A model generated the notes under the pieces. That model ran no database searches, was not told where the DNA came from, and worked only from the letters and a program-made list of their open reading frames with translations. Made by a program: the position numbers and the translations under genes. From NCBI RefSeq assembly GCF_000006405.1, contig NW_003207820.1, positions 177,067 to 241,066 of the forward strand: a stretch of DNA of 64,000 nucleotides, given 5' to 3'. Origin of the DNA: Perkinsus marinus ATCC 50983 (Eukaryota > Perkinsozoa > Perkinsida > Perkinsidae). The number at the start of each line of letters is the position of its first letter. The first letter of the stretch is position 1. Below, piece by piece: positions 47,466 to 60,343 of the stretch.

Positions 47466-48593
47466 TCAGCCAATTGCTGGGAAGCCGCACAGCAATGCTC
47501 TCCCGAAGAAGTACTCCGCGTATCTGCATGACCTAGTCGTCCCCACTGGAAATGTTCTCACCATTCTCGATCCCCAGGGGTTCTTTCTCATGCGGTTCCA
47601 TAGGGAAGCGGACGGACCCGAGAACTGTATCAGGTTGGCCATAAGCGGAAGAACAATCAGTAGAGTGGTCGCAATGATAGTGATGAAGCTTGCTGTAAGT
47701 TTTGGCTTCATAAATGGCAACACTGAAAGGTAAGCTGGTGATGAGCTCACGACTCTTCCTGATATAAATCGAAACACTGAGCGGACCTACCATCCCATGA
47801 TTATGATCGTAACGCCCACTGCAAGGCCCATGTACTTGTCGAGGAATTCAATCTGAGGAGATTTATAATTCTCTAGACATCAAAGACTATGCAGCACCTT
47901 GGTGAAATCCTTGATAGCAAATACAACTATAGCAAGCACCTAGTCGAACAGAGCACCACTAAAGAAGGTAGTAGCCGAGGCGCAGTTAACCTACGGCGAC
48001 TCCTGTTCCATGTCCAGCCCCCCAAGCCATTCCAATTTCAAACGACTTGACCTTTGGTAGAGTAACCGACAGAGGGATGAGAGCTGAAACAAAGCACCCT
48101 TCGTTGTGGCGCTTGAAGACTCTCCGAGAATCGGGTTAGCGTGCGTCATTGCCTGCTAGATGGTCAGGGCCAGAAAGCGCGTGTAAGAGACCTATCACGG
48201 TCCCGATGGTACAGATCGCTGGGACAGACAGCTGGCTCAGGTCCAGGGATGTTATCCAGCTCATAAGGCCCTGAATAAGACATCAAGTTCAGACTATTGT
48301 CTTTCATTAAGTGAAACAGTCCTGGCGTGTTCCGCATTGACAAGAATCGTACGTGATGTTCTCCTGCTGCATGCGCGGTGGCGTTCACGTGTTGGCTCAT
48401 GGTGAGCTGAGGATGAAAAAGTTTGTGGCTCCTGCACGACGTGCTCCATAGTATATCGTGGATGCACTACGGTGTGTGCTAAGACACTGCCCAACATTGT
48501 GAGCAAGTAGACATTATAGCATACAGCAAGCATTGCTGGTATATTGGAATCTCGTGTTGCACCAGCATATAAATTTGTCGAGACACCACGCAA
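47466..48593 (-). CDS. UreH/NicO-like membrane transporter (ends uncertain)
   Basis: Family of metal-ion (nickel/cobalt) or related transporters. The minus strand from about 48221 reads TIGTVIGLLHALSGPDHLA, the family's H-x-x-x-G-P-D-H signature. A probable GC-AG intron (about 48087-48157) then joins in phase to ALIPLSVTLPKVKSFEIGMAW and GAGHGTGVAV, the second signature (WGxGHxxG). A further exon reads DKYMGLAVGVTIIIMGW, typical of the hydrophobic segment before the His-rich loop. A downstream frame contains HHYHCDHSTDC, a possible metal-binding loop, but another frame over the same bases looks membrane-spanning, so the 3' part is unresolved. The 5' exons are uncertain. Confidence 0.5.
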
Positions 48594-49429
48594 ACCTCAG
48601 GAGGAAGCCCTCGACCGTATGCGCACGTCTGCGATAAGTATCTTCATGCACGTCGTGCCCGTTTCATCAGCAATTTCTATAACCGTGAGCCGCCGTTAAA
48701 CTCATGGTGATATGTTAGTATACCATTATGATCCCAAGGCCGCAGTGGCAAGTAAACACACTTCGGAGAATCCAAACCGCCTTCGCCGGCGCAAGGACAA
48801 AGTTGTGCATCGCTCGTTGATTGAAACGCTGAAGATCGGTGTTAGCGAAGCTGCGAATCTTCGAGATGAACGTTCATCCCCGGACCCACACGCCGTTAAG
48901 GTGGTGTTTCACTTTCATTGAGTTCCATGAATGAACTACACACGGAGTTCATCCTGATGTCTGTCTGCATTCCACCCGCCATACTTCAGTGCGGGACACA
49001 ACTCGTGATTGCTATGATAATTGTGGTAAGGAATGGGAATAGCGCACGATTGCTGCGCAAGATAACCATAATGGCGAGACTATGGTAGACTTGCTGGCTG
49101 ACTAGCTCGAACAATCCATCTCCAAGCGGCTGTATTTGACCATAACCACTCGAAGCCATGTGAGTCACAATGTGATGGAGAAAAATAATGGAGTCGAATC
49201 AATGCCTATTTTTGCTGGTCATAATCAGCTCCTCCGCTGATGGCAAATTCTTCCGTCAGCTCTCCCGAAACGAGGATTCGGCAGATTCAGGTCTCTGAGT
49301 GGTCGTGGTCTACGGCTCAGCATTTAGTCATTGCTTTCGAACTAATTGGTGCAGTCGGAACGATCCTCCAGTACTGTTCTGATTTCTTCCCACTGTTACT
49401 CAAGGTTATTTCCCCCTGATCGCAATCCG
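48594..49429. other. Region without a confident gene
   Basis: It may include 5' exons of the minus-strand transporter (hydrophobic frame LTTIIIAITSCVPH near 48989-49030) and the promoter of the TPR gene. Nothing else is supported. Confidence 0.35.
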
Positions 49430-51373
49430 ATGTCTAATTCGCCATCCAAAGCTCATGACAAAGCGGGGACAGATTCGATCTCTCACAGAATGGATACCGG
49501 TCACGTACAGCCCTATGCCGTCAGTCAGGGTGACCACACCGAACACGCGGGCTACCATGCGCCGCTTGAAGCCCTCGCCAAGCTCGACTACCGAATCAAA
49601 CAGCTGAATGCAGCAATCGAGAGCAAGTCGGTCGAATACTCTCCCTGCTGAATGGACTGTTGACCTCAGCGGTGCTGCAGAGCCTGCATGGGATGCGGCT
49701 AGCATGAAACTGCACGACGAGGTCATCGAATGCCGAATACAGCAAGTAGCGTATCGAAAGGTATAACGTTCGCGCAAGTTGACGGCGACTCGGATTTCTC
49801 GAGGTCCTGTTAGAACGGACCATTGCCATCACAAATGTATTGTCATCGCGGCAAGAAATTGGCTCTACACTCAGCTTGTCGATAGCAACGGCACTCGGCA
49901 ATTTAGCCTCGGCGATTGTGGCATTGGCCGAGGTGCGTTGTCAGGAAACACTGGCCCAGAGTCCCTGGGTAGTGGCGCATTCATTCAGGCCTACGCACGT
50001 GGGTTCTACTTCGGACAGTGCTCTAGACATATAAAATCTGCGATAAGGATTGCCGAGGATGATATCCTCTCCGCCATAGTGAGCTTGGCGTCACCGCGAG
50101 GGATGAGGTTTTGACTGTAGGAGGGTGAGAAAGATACCCCAGTGGTGAGAGCTCTTAATGAGAGATTACAGGCAGACATCGCCAGTTGTCAAGGATATGC
50201 GTTAGGCGTTTTCAATGGTCACTGACGTTAGGATGCCCATCTGTAGATGCTACCAGGCTTTCATCGCACAGCTAGAGCAGGGTGTCGATCAGACGCACCC
50301 AGTCGCTGACCTTGATGCCATGCAGCGGGAAGTATGGGATGTCCCACCTTCAGAAGAACCGGATTTCTAGGTACTCGCGTTGCTAGATGCCGCACTCGAC
50401 CAGACACGACGGAGATATGGAGAGAAGGACCTCCGATGTGCCCGACTGCAAGAGCTCATCGCGAAGGTCTACGTTAATCGAATGCAAAATAGCTATGCCG
50501 CTGGTCAGTCCATGTCTCAATTAGTGATAGAAGCCAGTGTGGTGCCACTTCAGGGGGCGAACACGAATACCTCGATCTAGCGAAAGAGCATTATGAGCAA
50601 GCACGAGCAATCCGTGTACACAGACTAGGTCTGTAGGTAGCAACCGCGTTATGGGGAACATGGTATCCAGGTGCCAGTTCGAGAGCCGTGCTGGAGATTT
50701 CTGTGGGAGTAGCTCAGGCTGAAATGCTGGCAGGTCAGAAGATCGTCAGTACAGAGCTGGGGGGTGATTGCTTGCAGGGAGAGAGAAGGAAGCTGTTAAG
50801 ATGATGATCCAAACTTTACAGAGCATCGAAGATGCCGAGACAGAGGTGAAAAACGAAGAGTGGAGGAGAGCTCGGGCGAGCATGTCTGTCCTCCTCTCAG
50901 ATTTCTGTCTCCGGAATCGAGCCCTGGTTCTTCATAGACCACGTGCTGCAGCTTTCACACTGGACAGCTTCGTCAGACGACGCGGCGACCAACAAATTCG
51001 CTATGCAAGTGCCCCATTGTGAGATCGAGATTAGGTTGATGTGTCTCCTCTCGAGATGCTCGTCAAAGCTCATGAGCTTGCTACCTCGACTTACAAGCCT
51101 ACCGACAGACGAGTTATCGATGTCATGCGAGATTTAGCACTGCGGGCCGTGAAGTCTGAGGAGCATGAGAAGGCTCGACGATATCTATCTGAAATTCTCG
51201 TGAGATCTTCACTGTGTCCATCCACGCGTTGACTATCCTAAGGCTGTCAGGAAGTGGAGGAGCAAATTCACGGTCAATACAGCGTGCCGGTGTGTCGTAC
51301 GCTCAATGCTCTCGCCTCTGTGCTCATTGCTCTTGAGGAACTTGAGGATGCTAAAGCAGTGCTCTCAAAGTGA
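49430..51373 (+). CDS. TPR-repeat protein
   Basis: ATG 49430 gives MSNSPSKAHDKAGTDSISHR. A GTCGGTCG...CCTCAG intron of 44 nt (about 49629-49672) joins AAIES to NGAAEPAWDAASMKLHDEV in frame. The next exon starts after a TCTCGAG acceptor with LLERTIAITNVLSSRQEIG. Successive helix pairs look like tetratricopeptide repeats: AYARGFYFGQCSRHIKSAI, LLDAALDQTRRRYGEKDL, DLAKEHYEQARAIRVHRLG, EKEAVKMMIQTLQSIEDAE, MLVKAHELATSTYKPTDRR and LASVLIALEELEDAKAVLSK. The last is followed by TGA at 51371-51373. Several internal joins are tentative. It is a protein-interaction scaffold; the partner is unknown. Confidence 0.6.
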
Positions 51374-51849
51374 CGTTAGTGGCATCATCGCAATCGTCGG
51401 TCTCGGCTGTGCATCTTTTTGTGTGTCCTACCTGTAGGGCGAGACTAATCGTTGGAGGTTTATTGTCTTGTGAGAAGAGCCCCTCATGTCGAGACTCTCT
51501 TGCTGACCTACTCCGTGCTATCCAAGGGAAGTTGATGGTCTGTGAAAATACCGTCTCATCATGACGAGCGCGTGTCTCATTCATGTTCATTTTCCGTTGC
51601 GTTTGAGGAGTTCTGTGATACTTAGACGATCAATGAGGTCCCGTAACTCAATACAACCCAAGACTTTTCCTTCTTAGCATGAAAAGCCACAACGTGACTC
51701 AGGAGTTGCAATTACCACCAGGCAAGAGCGTTCAAATCATCTTCTGATAAATCTGCGCAGGCAGCGGCAACAGCACGCGCAGAGCTGCCGCACGAAGAAA
51801 TATGCTCGCTACAACCTCGCGGTGTGTTTGACTCCTAAACGAGAACGGC
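51374..51849. other. Convergent 3' region
   Basis: It lies between the 3' ends of the TPR gene (plus) and the helical-repeat gene (minus). A plus-strand frame at 51370-51564 with CPTCRAR could be a last TPR-gene exon, but the evidence is thin. Confidence 0.4.
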
Positions 51850-53950
51850 GATCAAATCATAACCTCACCAGAGCGGGCGCAACTTCGATAGTCTCATTGG
51901 TTCGCAGAGACCTCATTGGCGTTGCTTGCTCCGCGACTTCTTCCCAGGGCCTCCAGGCACATGACGCCTACGAGAAGCAGCTCTATTCTCACATCGTATC
52001 GTTCGGATAGGAATATCAACTCTACCGCATACTCGCCGTTTTCGCGTCGCGGGAGGTTGGCAATGCTTTTGTTTGCGAGGAGGTTGCTCAAGGTATGTAT
52101 CCAAAAGCTCAGGAGAGATAGCCTTGAAACGAGTTGCCTAGCCTGAACGTCGCCATGTCAAGACTTTCGTTCTTACTGGGAATCTCTCTCTGAGGATTCG
52201 AAGTACTGTATCTTCCCCGTTCCTTTCTAACAGTCGAATGTCCCTGAAAAAAGGCTCCCGCCATCCAGTGGATACCTCGATAACTTAGGCGTTACCGGAG
52301 GAACTGCTCAGAATCAGCCTCAACCCTTTTGAGGATCTCTGATTCAACCTGGAGCTACTTTCATCTGATTGCGACTTGTCGATCTAATCTCACATGAATG
52401 ATCATGCCAGAATCATCTTCGCTGAGTGCCAGAATGACCAAATGTGCACAGGTGCAGGTTGCCAGGGCTTGGGGCCTGAGCCATGGGAGGTACCCCAGCA
52501 GGTGGAGGATCCAAATCAGTGGTCGGCACCCAGATATGTCGAGTGCTGCTTGTCTGACTTCGTAATTCGTGTCTCGAAAGGACTCCATGACTGCTCCTTT
52601 ATCTACCAGTCCTAAACAACGGAGCGCCGCGAGTCTGAATGGATAGGGCTATAGTAGCATCAGTATCGCCTCAGATGATCGCACCTGACTTGAGCGTCCG
52701 GATCATATAGAACCGCCTTCCTGCAGACTTCTACTAGGCCCTCCGACATGACACCGCAGCTTTGCCACGCCTTAACTCTCTACACGTCGTAAACGTCATT
52801 GCATTCGCAGGCAAGCAACCGTTACCCATTGTGCTCGCGAGCAAGTCAGCACTATCGCCATCACAGTCTCAGGACTCGGCATCTTACAGGAGCCTTCAAG
52901 ACGCGCAATCAGATTGAACTCTTCATCCGATCGGGGATCTTCGATGAGACTGTGAATGATAGCTCGAGCCGTTGCAGTACCGCGCAGATGAATGATGAGT
53001 CTGCCGGCCTGAAACAGTACACTCGCACACGCACGATAACCGATAGGATCGCTTCGCGACGGAATCATACCAGATCATCGAGAAGCTTCGTTCGAGTGGC
53101 CTTGTGAGCAGTGGTCCACCACTGACGAAAGAATGTCAGGAGTAATGGCGCTGCCTTGGGGGGATAGCGTGTGTGACCAGCCATCATTGCATCGACCTTC
53201 GAGCGAGCCTGGCTGGAGCGACTAGAGGGACACCATAGTTGTGAATGGAAGTACCCAGTCATCAACGAAGAAGTCACCAAAGTCCTCGGCGCTGGCCAGC
53301 ATCCTTTGAGATATAGAAGCGACCATCTCCACAGCGACGGCTAGAGCCTCTGCCCAGCTTTCATCATATGTCAACTCATCGTCGACTAAGGGAGTGCCCA
53401 TAGTATTAGCCGAACTTCGTAGTAACTCGCGAAAGTCTTCTAAGGTATCGTCCGGACTGCGACAGGGGCATCCAACGGCAAACCATTGGAGTTCGTACAC
53501 TTCCTCACACTGGGCTCTCGGATCCTCTCTGAGCACTTCAAGAGCCTATGCAGGAGTATGTACTGTCGAATAGCAGGCCGCTAACTGACTGCTAATATTC
53601 CCAAACAAGTTCTCCTGTACTGGACTTCCTCGAGTAAGCGTTGCAGCTCCAACTTCGCTGACGCGCTGCGTATCGCGGTACAAAGCAGAGCAAGCCTGTG
53701 ACTGATATACAGCTGAGGAGTATTTCCCCGATACCTCAATGGACAATGTGATAGAAGATAAAGGTGAATAGAATAGTCCAATATCGGGGTATTGAACTCA
53801 GCAGTACAGCCCAGGAGTGCATCAACCAGAGCCTGTGTGCGAGGATCGTGCAGAGGGTGCCGTGAGGTCTAGACCCACTTCAGCCTCCATCGCCCATTGT
53901 TCAGGCTTGGCGAGGATGTCCGACACGACTTGTGACGCGCATATGCATAG
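51850..53950 (-). CDS. Helical (HEAT-like) repeat protein, ends approximate
   Basis: A chain of minus-strand exons rich in amphipathic helices. From the 5' side: SQVVSDILAKPEQWAMEAEV, DPRTQALVDALLGCTAEF, LYLLSHCPLRYRGNTPQLY, LREDPRAQCEEVYELQWFA, SWAEALAVAVEMVASISQRM, WWTTAHKATRTKLLDDL, FQAGRLIIHLRGTATARAII, ESFRDTNYEVRQAALDISGC and AVELIFLSERYDVRIELLLV. Segments such as DTNYEVRQAALDI resemble HEAT units of importin-like or assembly-chaperone proteins. I cannot name the family. The start lies at or upstream of 53950 and the stop was not fixed. It is co-oriented with the FHA-BRCT and SSRP1 genes. Confidence 0.45.
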
Positions 53951-54491
53951 AGAAGGTTTGGCAGTCCAGTAACTGTCTTTCGGATGAACGGATTTGACTG
54001 TTTTCGGTTTACGCCTTATTCTGGTCGCGGATTAATATCAACGCCTTTTCTTTTAGCAGCCTAAGAGCCTGCCTCCGATCTCGCAGGGAGGGCTGTGGTT
54101 CTGGCCCCGCCAAGGATGAGGATGATGATGAGGACGGGGATTCCACCATTGTGCGGAATAGCAAGATGTCTCAAAAATCCACCTTTGAGTAGAGAACGGG
54201 TAGGATATATCGTCGGAGAGGATGACTTCGACATAAATCAGAATCCCATCGAAGCATGTAGTAGCTTTCCTTTACGTGGTGCGATCGTCAAACACCTATC
54301 CTCGACACGATCTTCCATACTCAGATCTCGAGCGGTAGGAATGCGGGTGAGAGGCCCTTGCCCGCGTCCCGAACTATCAAACTTAAGATCAGCTAAGCGT
54401 TAGTAAGAAGGTAGTGTACTCTGCCCAGTGGGAGGACAGCAACAAGAGTGGCAGAGGTCATGGTGATAATGGTAGTAGTTCTGCATAGTAA
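53951..54491. other. Spacer between two minus-strand genes
   Basis: A plus-strand frame at 54095-54403 (RERVGYIVGEDDFDINQN) is open for about 100 codons but isolated. It may be chance or an exon. I see no other feature. Confidence 0.35.
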
Positions 54492-57105
54492 TTATAAGTC
54501 CACACCGAACTCAGCGAGGTTCAGCTCCTGTGTGGTAGCAGCTGCCATGACCAGCTCCTTAACGTAAACACGTGGAAGCCTCAACTTCCGTACGAGTCGC
54601 AGGTCTCCTCTGGTCTCGCGGTTCTCGACTATGACGAGAAGCGAGTCCTTGCCTGAGCACACTCAACTTGTTAACACCATCATCAATCAGCGAGCAGCTA
54701 TGACTTACTCGTATCAGGGATACGGGCCGGGAGGCTGTTGAGGTACGTACCACCAGCAGCAGCTACCAGCTCTCTGAAGTCCTTAGTCGCCGTGTTCTTC
54801 GTGGCGCAGTGAATCTATTCACCGGAAATAGATTGAGTCAATGCCTAGCCCAAAGGTACTCACTTGATAACCCTTCAAGACAGGCCCTCGGTCCCTTGCC
54901 AGCTTAATCGACTCACTCAGAGTGAAGCCCCAATGCTTCTCCCCTGACGCGTCCTTCATCCAGTCACCCACATCGTAAGGCTGTGTTATATCCCCACGAT
55001 CAAAGCAACGTCGAATATACCCGAAATCCACCACTGGTATGCCTCGGCAAATAGCACACATGAGCTTAGCCGTACGCTTTAGCCGACCAGCAACGAACAT
55101 CGCTACGTCATCTAAGGGAACAACTACCATCATGACTGCCTTTAACAACCTACCCGACACCGAGTTGACTATCCTCCCACCGCAGGCTGATATTCGTCTC
55201 TCATCAAATGGTGAGGGTCGGCATTCTGTGCTGAAACATATGGCGATCTGAGGAGGAGCGTAAGGTGCCGAGGACCATCTCTCCTACCTTGGCCTCTTCC
55301 TTCATCATTCGCCGTGACGAACTCGAACTGACTGCACTGCGCCTTCTCCTCCTGTTTTTACTAACCGGACTATGAGGAGCCTCTATGCTGCTCATGTCAC
55401 TGTCATCTTCGACCTTCACCTTCCGTGACCGTTTGCTAGCCGTAGATTGGGGGCTCCTCCTCCCCCCTCGGGCCTTAGCCTTAGGCCGTCCCTTTGCCTT
55501 AGCCTTACTCTTGGCCTTGGGCTTAGGTTGAGGCTTCCGCACCTCAGAGGGCTCCCCATCGCTATAGCTGCTGATGGTCATGCCAGTACCAAAAGCGTCT
55601 TCCATTATCGTATGGAGAGGGAAGTCCGTCGGGTTGACAGCCTCGTCTACTCCCGAGCATACCAACTCGTCATCTGGATGTGGAACCCTGCGAGTCTTGG
55701 CCATCACAGATGCCGCCCCATATGAGGCCTCGGGAGTGAGCGACCTCATCGGAGATGAACTCAGAGGGGTCCTGTCGAGCTCCACTAGGTCATCTTCCAT
55801 CCCACTGTCCTGTAGGGGAGTAGGAGGCGCCGACTCCGACTCTGCCCCATAGAAGAGCTGAAAGTGACGGAAAGAATCAACGAGTGGAGGGCAGCGTGAG
55901 GGGAAAAGGCAGCCTACCGTAGGGGCTTCCTTCAGGGCTTCTCTCCCACCATATGGCCTCGTGTCCGAATCTTGCTCGATATCATGGTAAACCTAGAGCA
56001 GTCAATCAATGGTCAGCGAGAGGAGGACCAGGACACTCACGTTCTCTTTATAGGAGGTACCAGGACAGTAAGACACTGTGCCGATGCTCGCCTGAATGAA
56101 GTGATCGAAGTCAGATAATTCATCTGCCTCTAGTAACCAACCCGAGGATCCGCTCCTGGTGTCGATGGGCGTATCGCAGGCACACTACCCTGCCCAAAAC
56201 TAGCTAGAGATGGCAAGGAGTCCCTACCACCAAAGATGTCCTCGGGGTGCACCTGTCGATGACGATAGCGTTGAGACTCTCCCTAGGGCCTCTGACCTCG
56301 CCGCTGGTCAGGAGGAGGGGCACGACTGGTGATAACGATTGACCTTGCTCTTCAAGGGGGAACTTCATCGTATCGTCGAGACCCGGCGGAAGAGAGTCTC
56401 GTGAGAAGTCATTGGCACGATTCTTGTCATTCTCGTTGGGGAAGAGGGTCCGGTCGGAATCAGCTCCCTGAAAGACAAGCTCCCTGGGAAGCTCACTACA
56501 TGACCACCACCACAGTAGCAACAGCATGACGATAGTCATGTGTACCTCAGAGTACATGTCAAACTCCTCCGCCTCCTCCTCGTCCTTCCTCTTCTTAACC
56601 GGGCAGTAAGCTTGAGTTCCTCCGCCGAAATTGAAGCTCTCACCAGAGGACCTTCTCCGACCCCCTTCTAGTGAGGTCAGAGTAATCTGTCCAACAACAG
56701 GCTCCGTCCATGCCCTCACTATAGCCATGCTACCTCCCAATCCCCTCCTTGCCCGTCGAGGAGGATGAGCCTATCCCCCTGCCTGAGCTGGTAAAGGGGT
56801 CTCTCCTTGTTACCCATATGCGACACTAGACTGATCCTCCCCGTACGGTCTCGGTCATCCACACAGTCAGACGTGACCAAGAAGGTAAGCCCAGCGGCTT
56901 TACTACTACAGGCCACCCAGACTAGAGATGTCTCCAAGTACATTGTACAGTGATTCCCAGCAAGGCCTTTTAACACTAGACTACATTTTCGAGGGTCGGA
57001 CCCTAACGTGAAGGGACGCCCACAATCGATGTCTTGATCGAATACTGTTTGGGAGGCGCCGAAGTGTTCCCGAGTGTTACGACGCCTGACTACCCGAATT
57101 GACAT
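54492..57105 (-). CDS. FHA-BRCT protein resembling an MDC1-type DNA-damage mediator
   Basis: Probable nuclear phospho-dependent adaptor. ATG 57105-57103 gives MSIRVVRRRNTREHFGASQT and an FHA-like domain (GRPFTLGSDPRKCSLVL, GNHCTMYLE, LYQLRQGDRLILLDG, WEVAWL). A linker contains GGGTQAYCPVKKRKDEEEAE, then a Pro/Lys/Ala-rich basic region (KPKAKSKAKAKGRPKAKARG) and a Ser-rich patch. The C-terminus holds a BRCT pair: RTAKLMCAICRGIPVVDFGY and HWGFTLSESIKLARDRGPVL end the first and start the second. It closes with LVIVENRETRGDLRLVRKLR, VYVKELVMAA and TQELNLAEFGVDL at TAA 54494-54492. The order FHA, long disordered linker, tandem BRCT is that of MDC1, though PTIP-like BRCT proteins are alternatives. 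Confidence 0.68.
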
Positions 57106-57343
57106 ATACAAATCTACTACAACTAGGCCAGCTTATACTACCCTGCAGGATGCCTTCTACAATAGAGAAGTTTATACCACGATCATAGTACACTCACGCG
57201 AGTGACCTCTGGACACTGCTGGACTACTAAAAGTGCCCGGTAATTGACAGGTCAGCTCAACCCTCCACTGTCGAAGCCTATAGGCGAAGATTGATGACGT
57301 GCAATGATGATAATAACAGTTTCCTCAGTCTATGGTGTAGTCC

Positions 57344-59530
57344 TCAGGACTTGCGCTTCTTTTCTTTCTTATGGGAATGATGATGATGGTGATGCTTATG
57401 CTTGTGCTTCTTCTCTCCATCGTTTCCCTGATCATGAAAAACTACGCTGTTATGAAGGTCAGACAGCATCAGGAAACTCCTTCCCTCCACTCACCGCATC
57501 CTCCTCCTCCTCTTCCTCGTCATCGTCATCACTACTGCTGTCGGCCGCTCCACCAGCATCGTCCTCATAGTCTTCATCATCGCTCTCATCCTCAGACGGG
57601 AGATCATCACCGAGGTCAGGTGAGCCATCTGATGGAGTGATGCACATCCCTAGTACCTAGACATCCTACCCGGGGAGGAGCCGTCCTCTCGTGACCTCTT
57701 GCCCCCAAGGCCCAGACCAGAGCCCTCCAGATTGCGTATCCTTATACCAGCCTTCTGGATGAACTCAATAAGGCCGTTATACTCAGACCTGATAGTGAGG
57801 ACCACACCTAGTTGACTACTACGGCACGATGCAAGTCTCACCTGTCCATCTGCTGGAAGTCATGAGGCTGCCCTTCGCCCTTACGATAGACCTTAAGGTC
57901 AAAATAACGGGTTTGGGTAAATCCAGAATCGGCCCGAGAGAACTCTAAAAAGACCAATAACGACCTCACCCCAACCTCATCACACACTACCAACAGCCAG
58001 GACGTCGTCGTATCGTATCCACATAACGGGCTTGTTGACAAACAAGAAGCTCTTCTTGAGTGGGTATAAGAATCCATCGTTCGCTTTATGAGAGCATCTC
58101 ACCTAAGGCAACAGTCCTTTTCCCTCTTCTCCGTCTGAGCCCTACGCAGTTATATCCATTGGAAGCCTTGAAGTCCTGACAGGGCGTGACCACATTCTTA
58201 CCGGTCATATGCTTGAACAACTGTCCCATCACAGCATACAACTTCTCCCCTACAGGCATACACACTATAACACCATCGTGCCCATAGTCCAGTACCGTTA
58301 ACAACCTTCTGGAGTTTGCATTTCTCCAATTCCTCGTCATCCAAATTGATCGCCAAGTCCTCCACCTCCCTCTCCTTATCATACTGCATAACCAAGAAGC
58401 TATAAGCCGTGTTGCCTTGCCGTACCTACACACAGTGGTCGCTACTACTAGGAGAAGGAGGAGGAGCTCCTACCGGCTGGTCCAGACCGAGGACGAAGGA
58501 TATATGAACGCTGTCAGGTTTGGGTAACATGAACATTCTAGAGACGTTCATGTACTTGATGGTATAGTCAAAGGACTTGCCCCTCAGCTTGAAGGATGAG
58601 CGGAACATATCCAAATCGTAATGGCCTCTGGGTAGGACAATAGGTATGTTGAGGAACTGGCAGACGGTAGTGCCGCCACCTACGAGGAGGAAATGATGCC
58701 AAGGCGACGACAGCCAACCAGCACTACCACTAGCAGCGCCTGACTTCTGGATGAGCTCATCCTTCAACTTCGCCGCATACTCCTCATTGGGTATGAAGAA
58801 CCTAACACAAACCAACCATGACCACACCTCTGATTCTATATCCCAATACCAACCTCATCTCGACAAGACTCTCATCATCAGCATCTCTAGTGTCATCCAC
58901 ATGGAACTCCAAGGCTACCTCATTCTTACCAGTTGGGACCACCTGACAGCAAATGGCATATAGGGACAACCAGAGAAGGTACTTCCCCGACCTGTGCGAT
59001 ATCAGTGGCCTGAATCTCATACGCCATCTCATTGCCATTCTTCAACTTCAATTCCGTACCAGACCAACTACTCTCACCCCAGCACCAACCACGGGTGGAG
59101 ACCTAACCACACGTCAACCCCGACCCTCCCTAGGGAGTTCTTTCTCCACCTTATCCTTTTTCAAGTCAAGGCCATAATGCTTCTTGAAGAACGCTTTCAC
59201 AGTCTCATAATTTGAGTCCTGGAAACCATCGTACTTATATATATCACCGTTCTTCATCACGATCTGTGAGCAAGCCTATGACTCCCTCAGAGCTGGCAAC
59301 CCCTACCTTCAAAAGGCACTCCTTGCTGACCTTATACCATGCTACCGATGCGATATCCTGACAACACATTCTAACGGTCCTACCACTCCATCAACACATC
59401 CCAAGAGGACCCAACCTCATACTACCTCTTTGTTCAGCTGTGTGGTCTGACCCGTGTGCCGATTCCGCCATCCCAGCATCTCATGATTGGCCTTGAATAG
59501 ACCAGTCGCCGATCGGCCTGCCGTCCTCAC
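57344..59530 (-). CDS. SSRP1: FACT complex subunit SSRP1/POB3
   Basis: Histone chaperone subunit working with SPT16 on nucleosomes during transcription and replication. The minus-strand exons match SSRP1 in order: RSATGLFKANHEMLGWRN (N-terminal domain), SNYETVKAFFKKHYGLDL, VPTGKNEVALEFHVDD, MRFFIPNEEYAAKLKDEL, VLPRGHYDLDMFRSSFKL, SFDYTIKYMNVSRMFMLP, LYAVMGQLFKHMTGKNVV, FLFVNKPVMWIRYDDV, FDLKVYRKGEGQPHDFQQMD and EYNGLIEFIQKAGIRIRN. A long Asp/Glu/Ser tail follows, then HKHKHHHHHHSHKKEKKRKS and TGA 57346-57344. There is no HMG box, unlike animal SSRP1 but like yeast Pob3. The first exon was not identified; the start given is the 5' limit of supported coding sequence. Confidence 0.88.
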
Positions 59531-60343
59531 AGTACCTGCCACTGCCACCTCCTATTAGTCTACTACAGAGTATGTACTACCATAAGAAAGCGTATCAGGA
59601 ACCACCAAATCAGCCATGAATGAACCACCCTAGCAAAACCACTCAGAATACCCTCCTTATAAAACACTCTACGCAACAACCCAAGAGCCTCGAAACTCGA
59701 CAACACCCTTCATAGTCTCATGCTCCTACTTGCGCCACTTCCGCCTTGAAATGGTAACAAGCAGGAAAAGAGCTGTTGAGGCCTACCACCCCAAGGGGAG
59801 GTCGTACTTGGTCTGAGTATCCTCGGACCCTCCTATAGACCTGGCAATCAAATGCCAAAACCCCTCCGTATTTTTCCTAGAGGGTGCTTATAGCCTTACA
59901 GTGACGTAAAATGCTGACTGGGCCATTCTGAATGCTCTCATTGCATAGATACGAATCGAGCCTCACCGATCCCACGTAGTAGAGGTTCTGCAATTCGCCG
60001 CTCCAAGTTCGACCATAAGTAGTTACAATTTCGAAGCCGGACGGCTTTCCCTGTAGAACGCACCCAGTGGCTCCAGATCGATACCTCCCCTGCCCATGAA
60101 CCGAATCGCCCCTCCCAATCTCAGTCTCCGATGCGCTGGCCTTGACCCTTTCTACCATAACAAGGATAAAATTCAACAAGATAGGTCTCAGCATCCAGGT
60201 CCACTACCAGACTCCTTTCTATACTATTCAGGACCTCAGTGCATCTGAATAAAACACAAGCCACAGAAATAGCACCCACGGACCGTATTCAGCAGGCCAC
60301 CTGATCTCTTGTCCTTCAACCTGAGATCCCATGTGGGATCAGT
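59531..60343. other. Upstream of SSRP1, up to the inverted-repeat element
   Basis: It probably contains the missing SSRP1 first exon and promoter. A 105-codon minus frame at 59877-60194 is uncharacterised. A short palindrome GATCCCATGTGGGATC (60326-60341) abuts the left end of the 60344 element. Confidence 0.4.
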
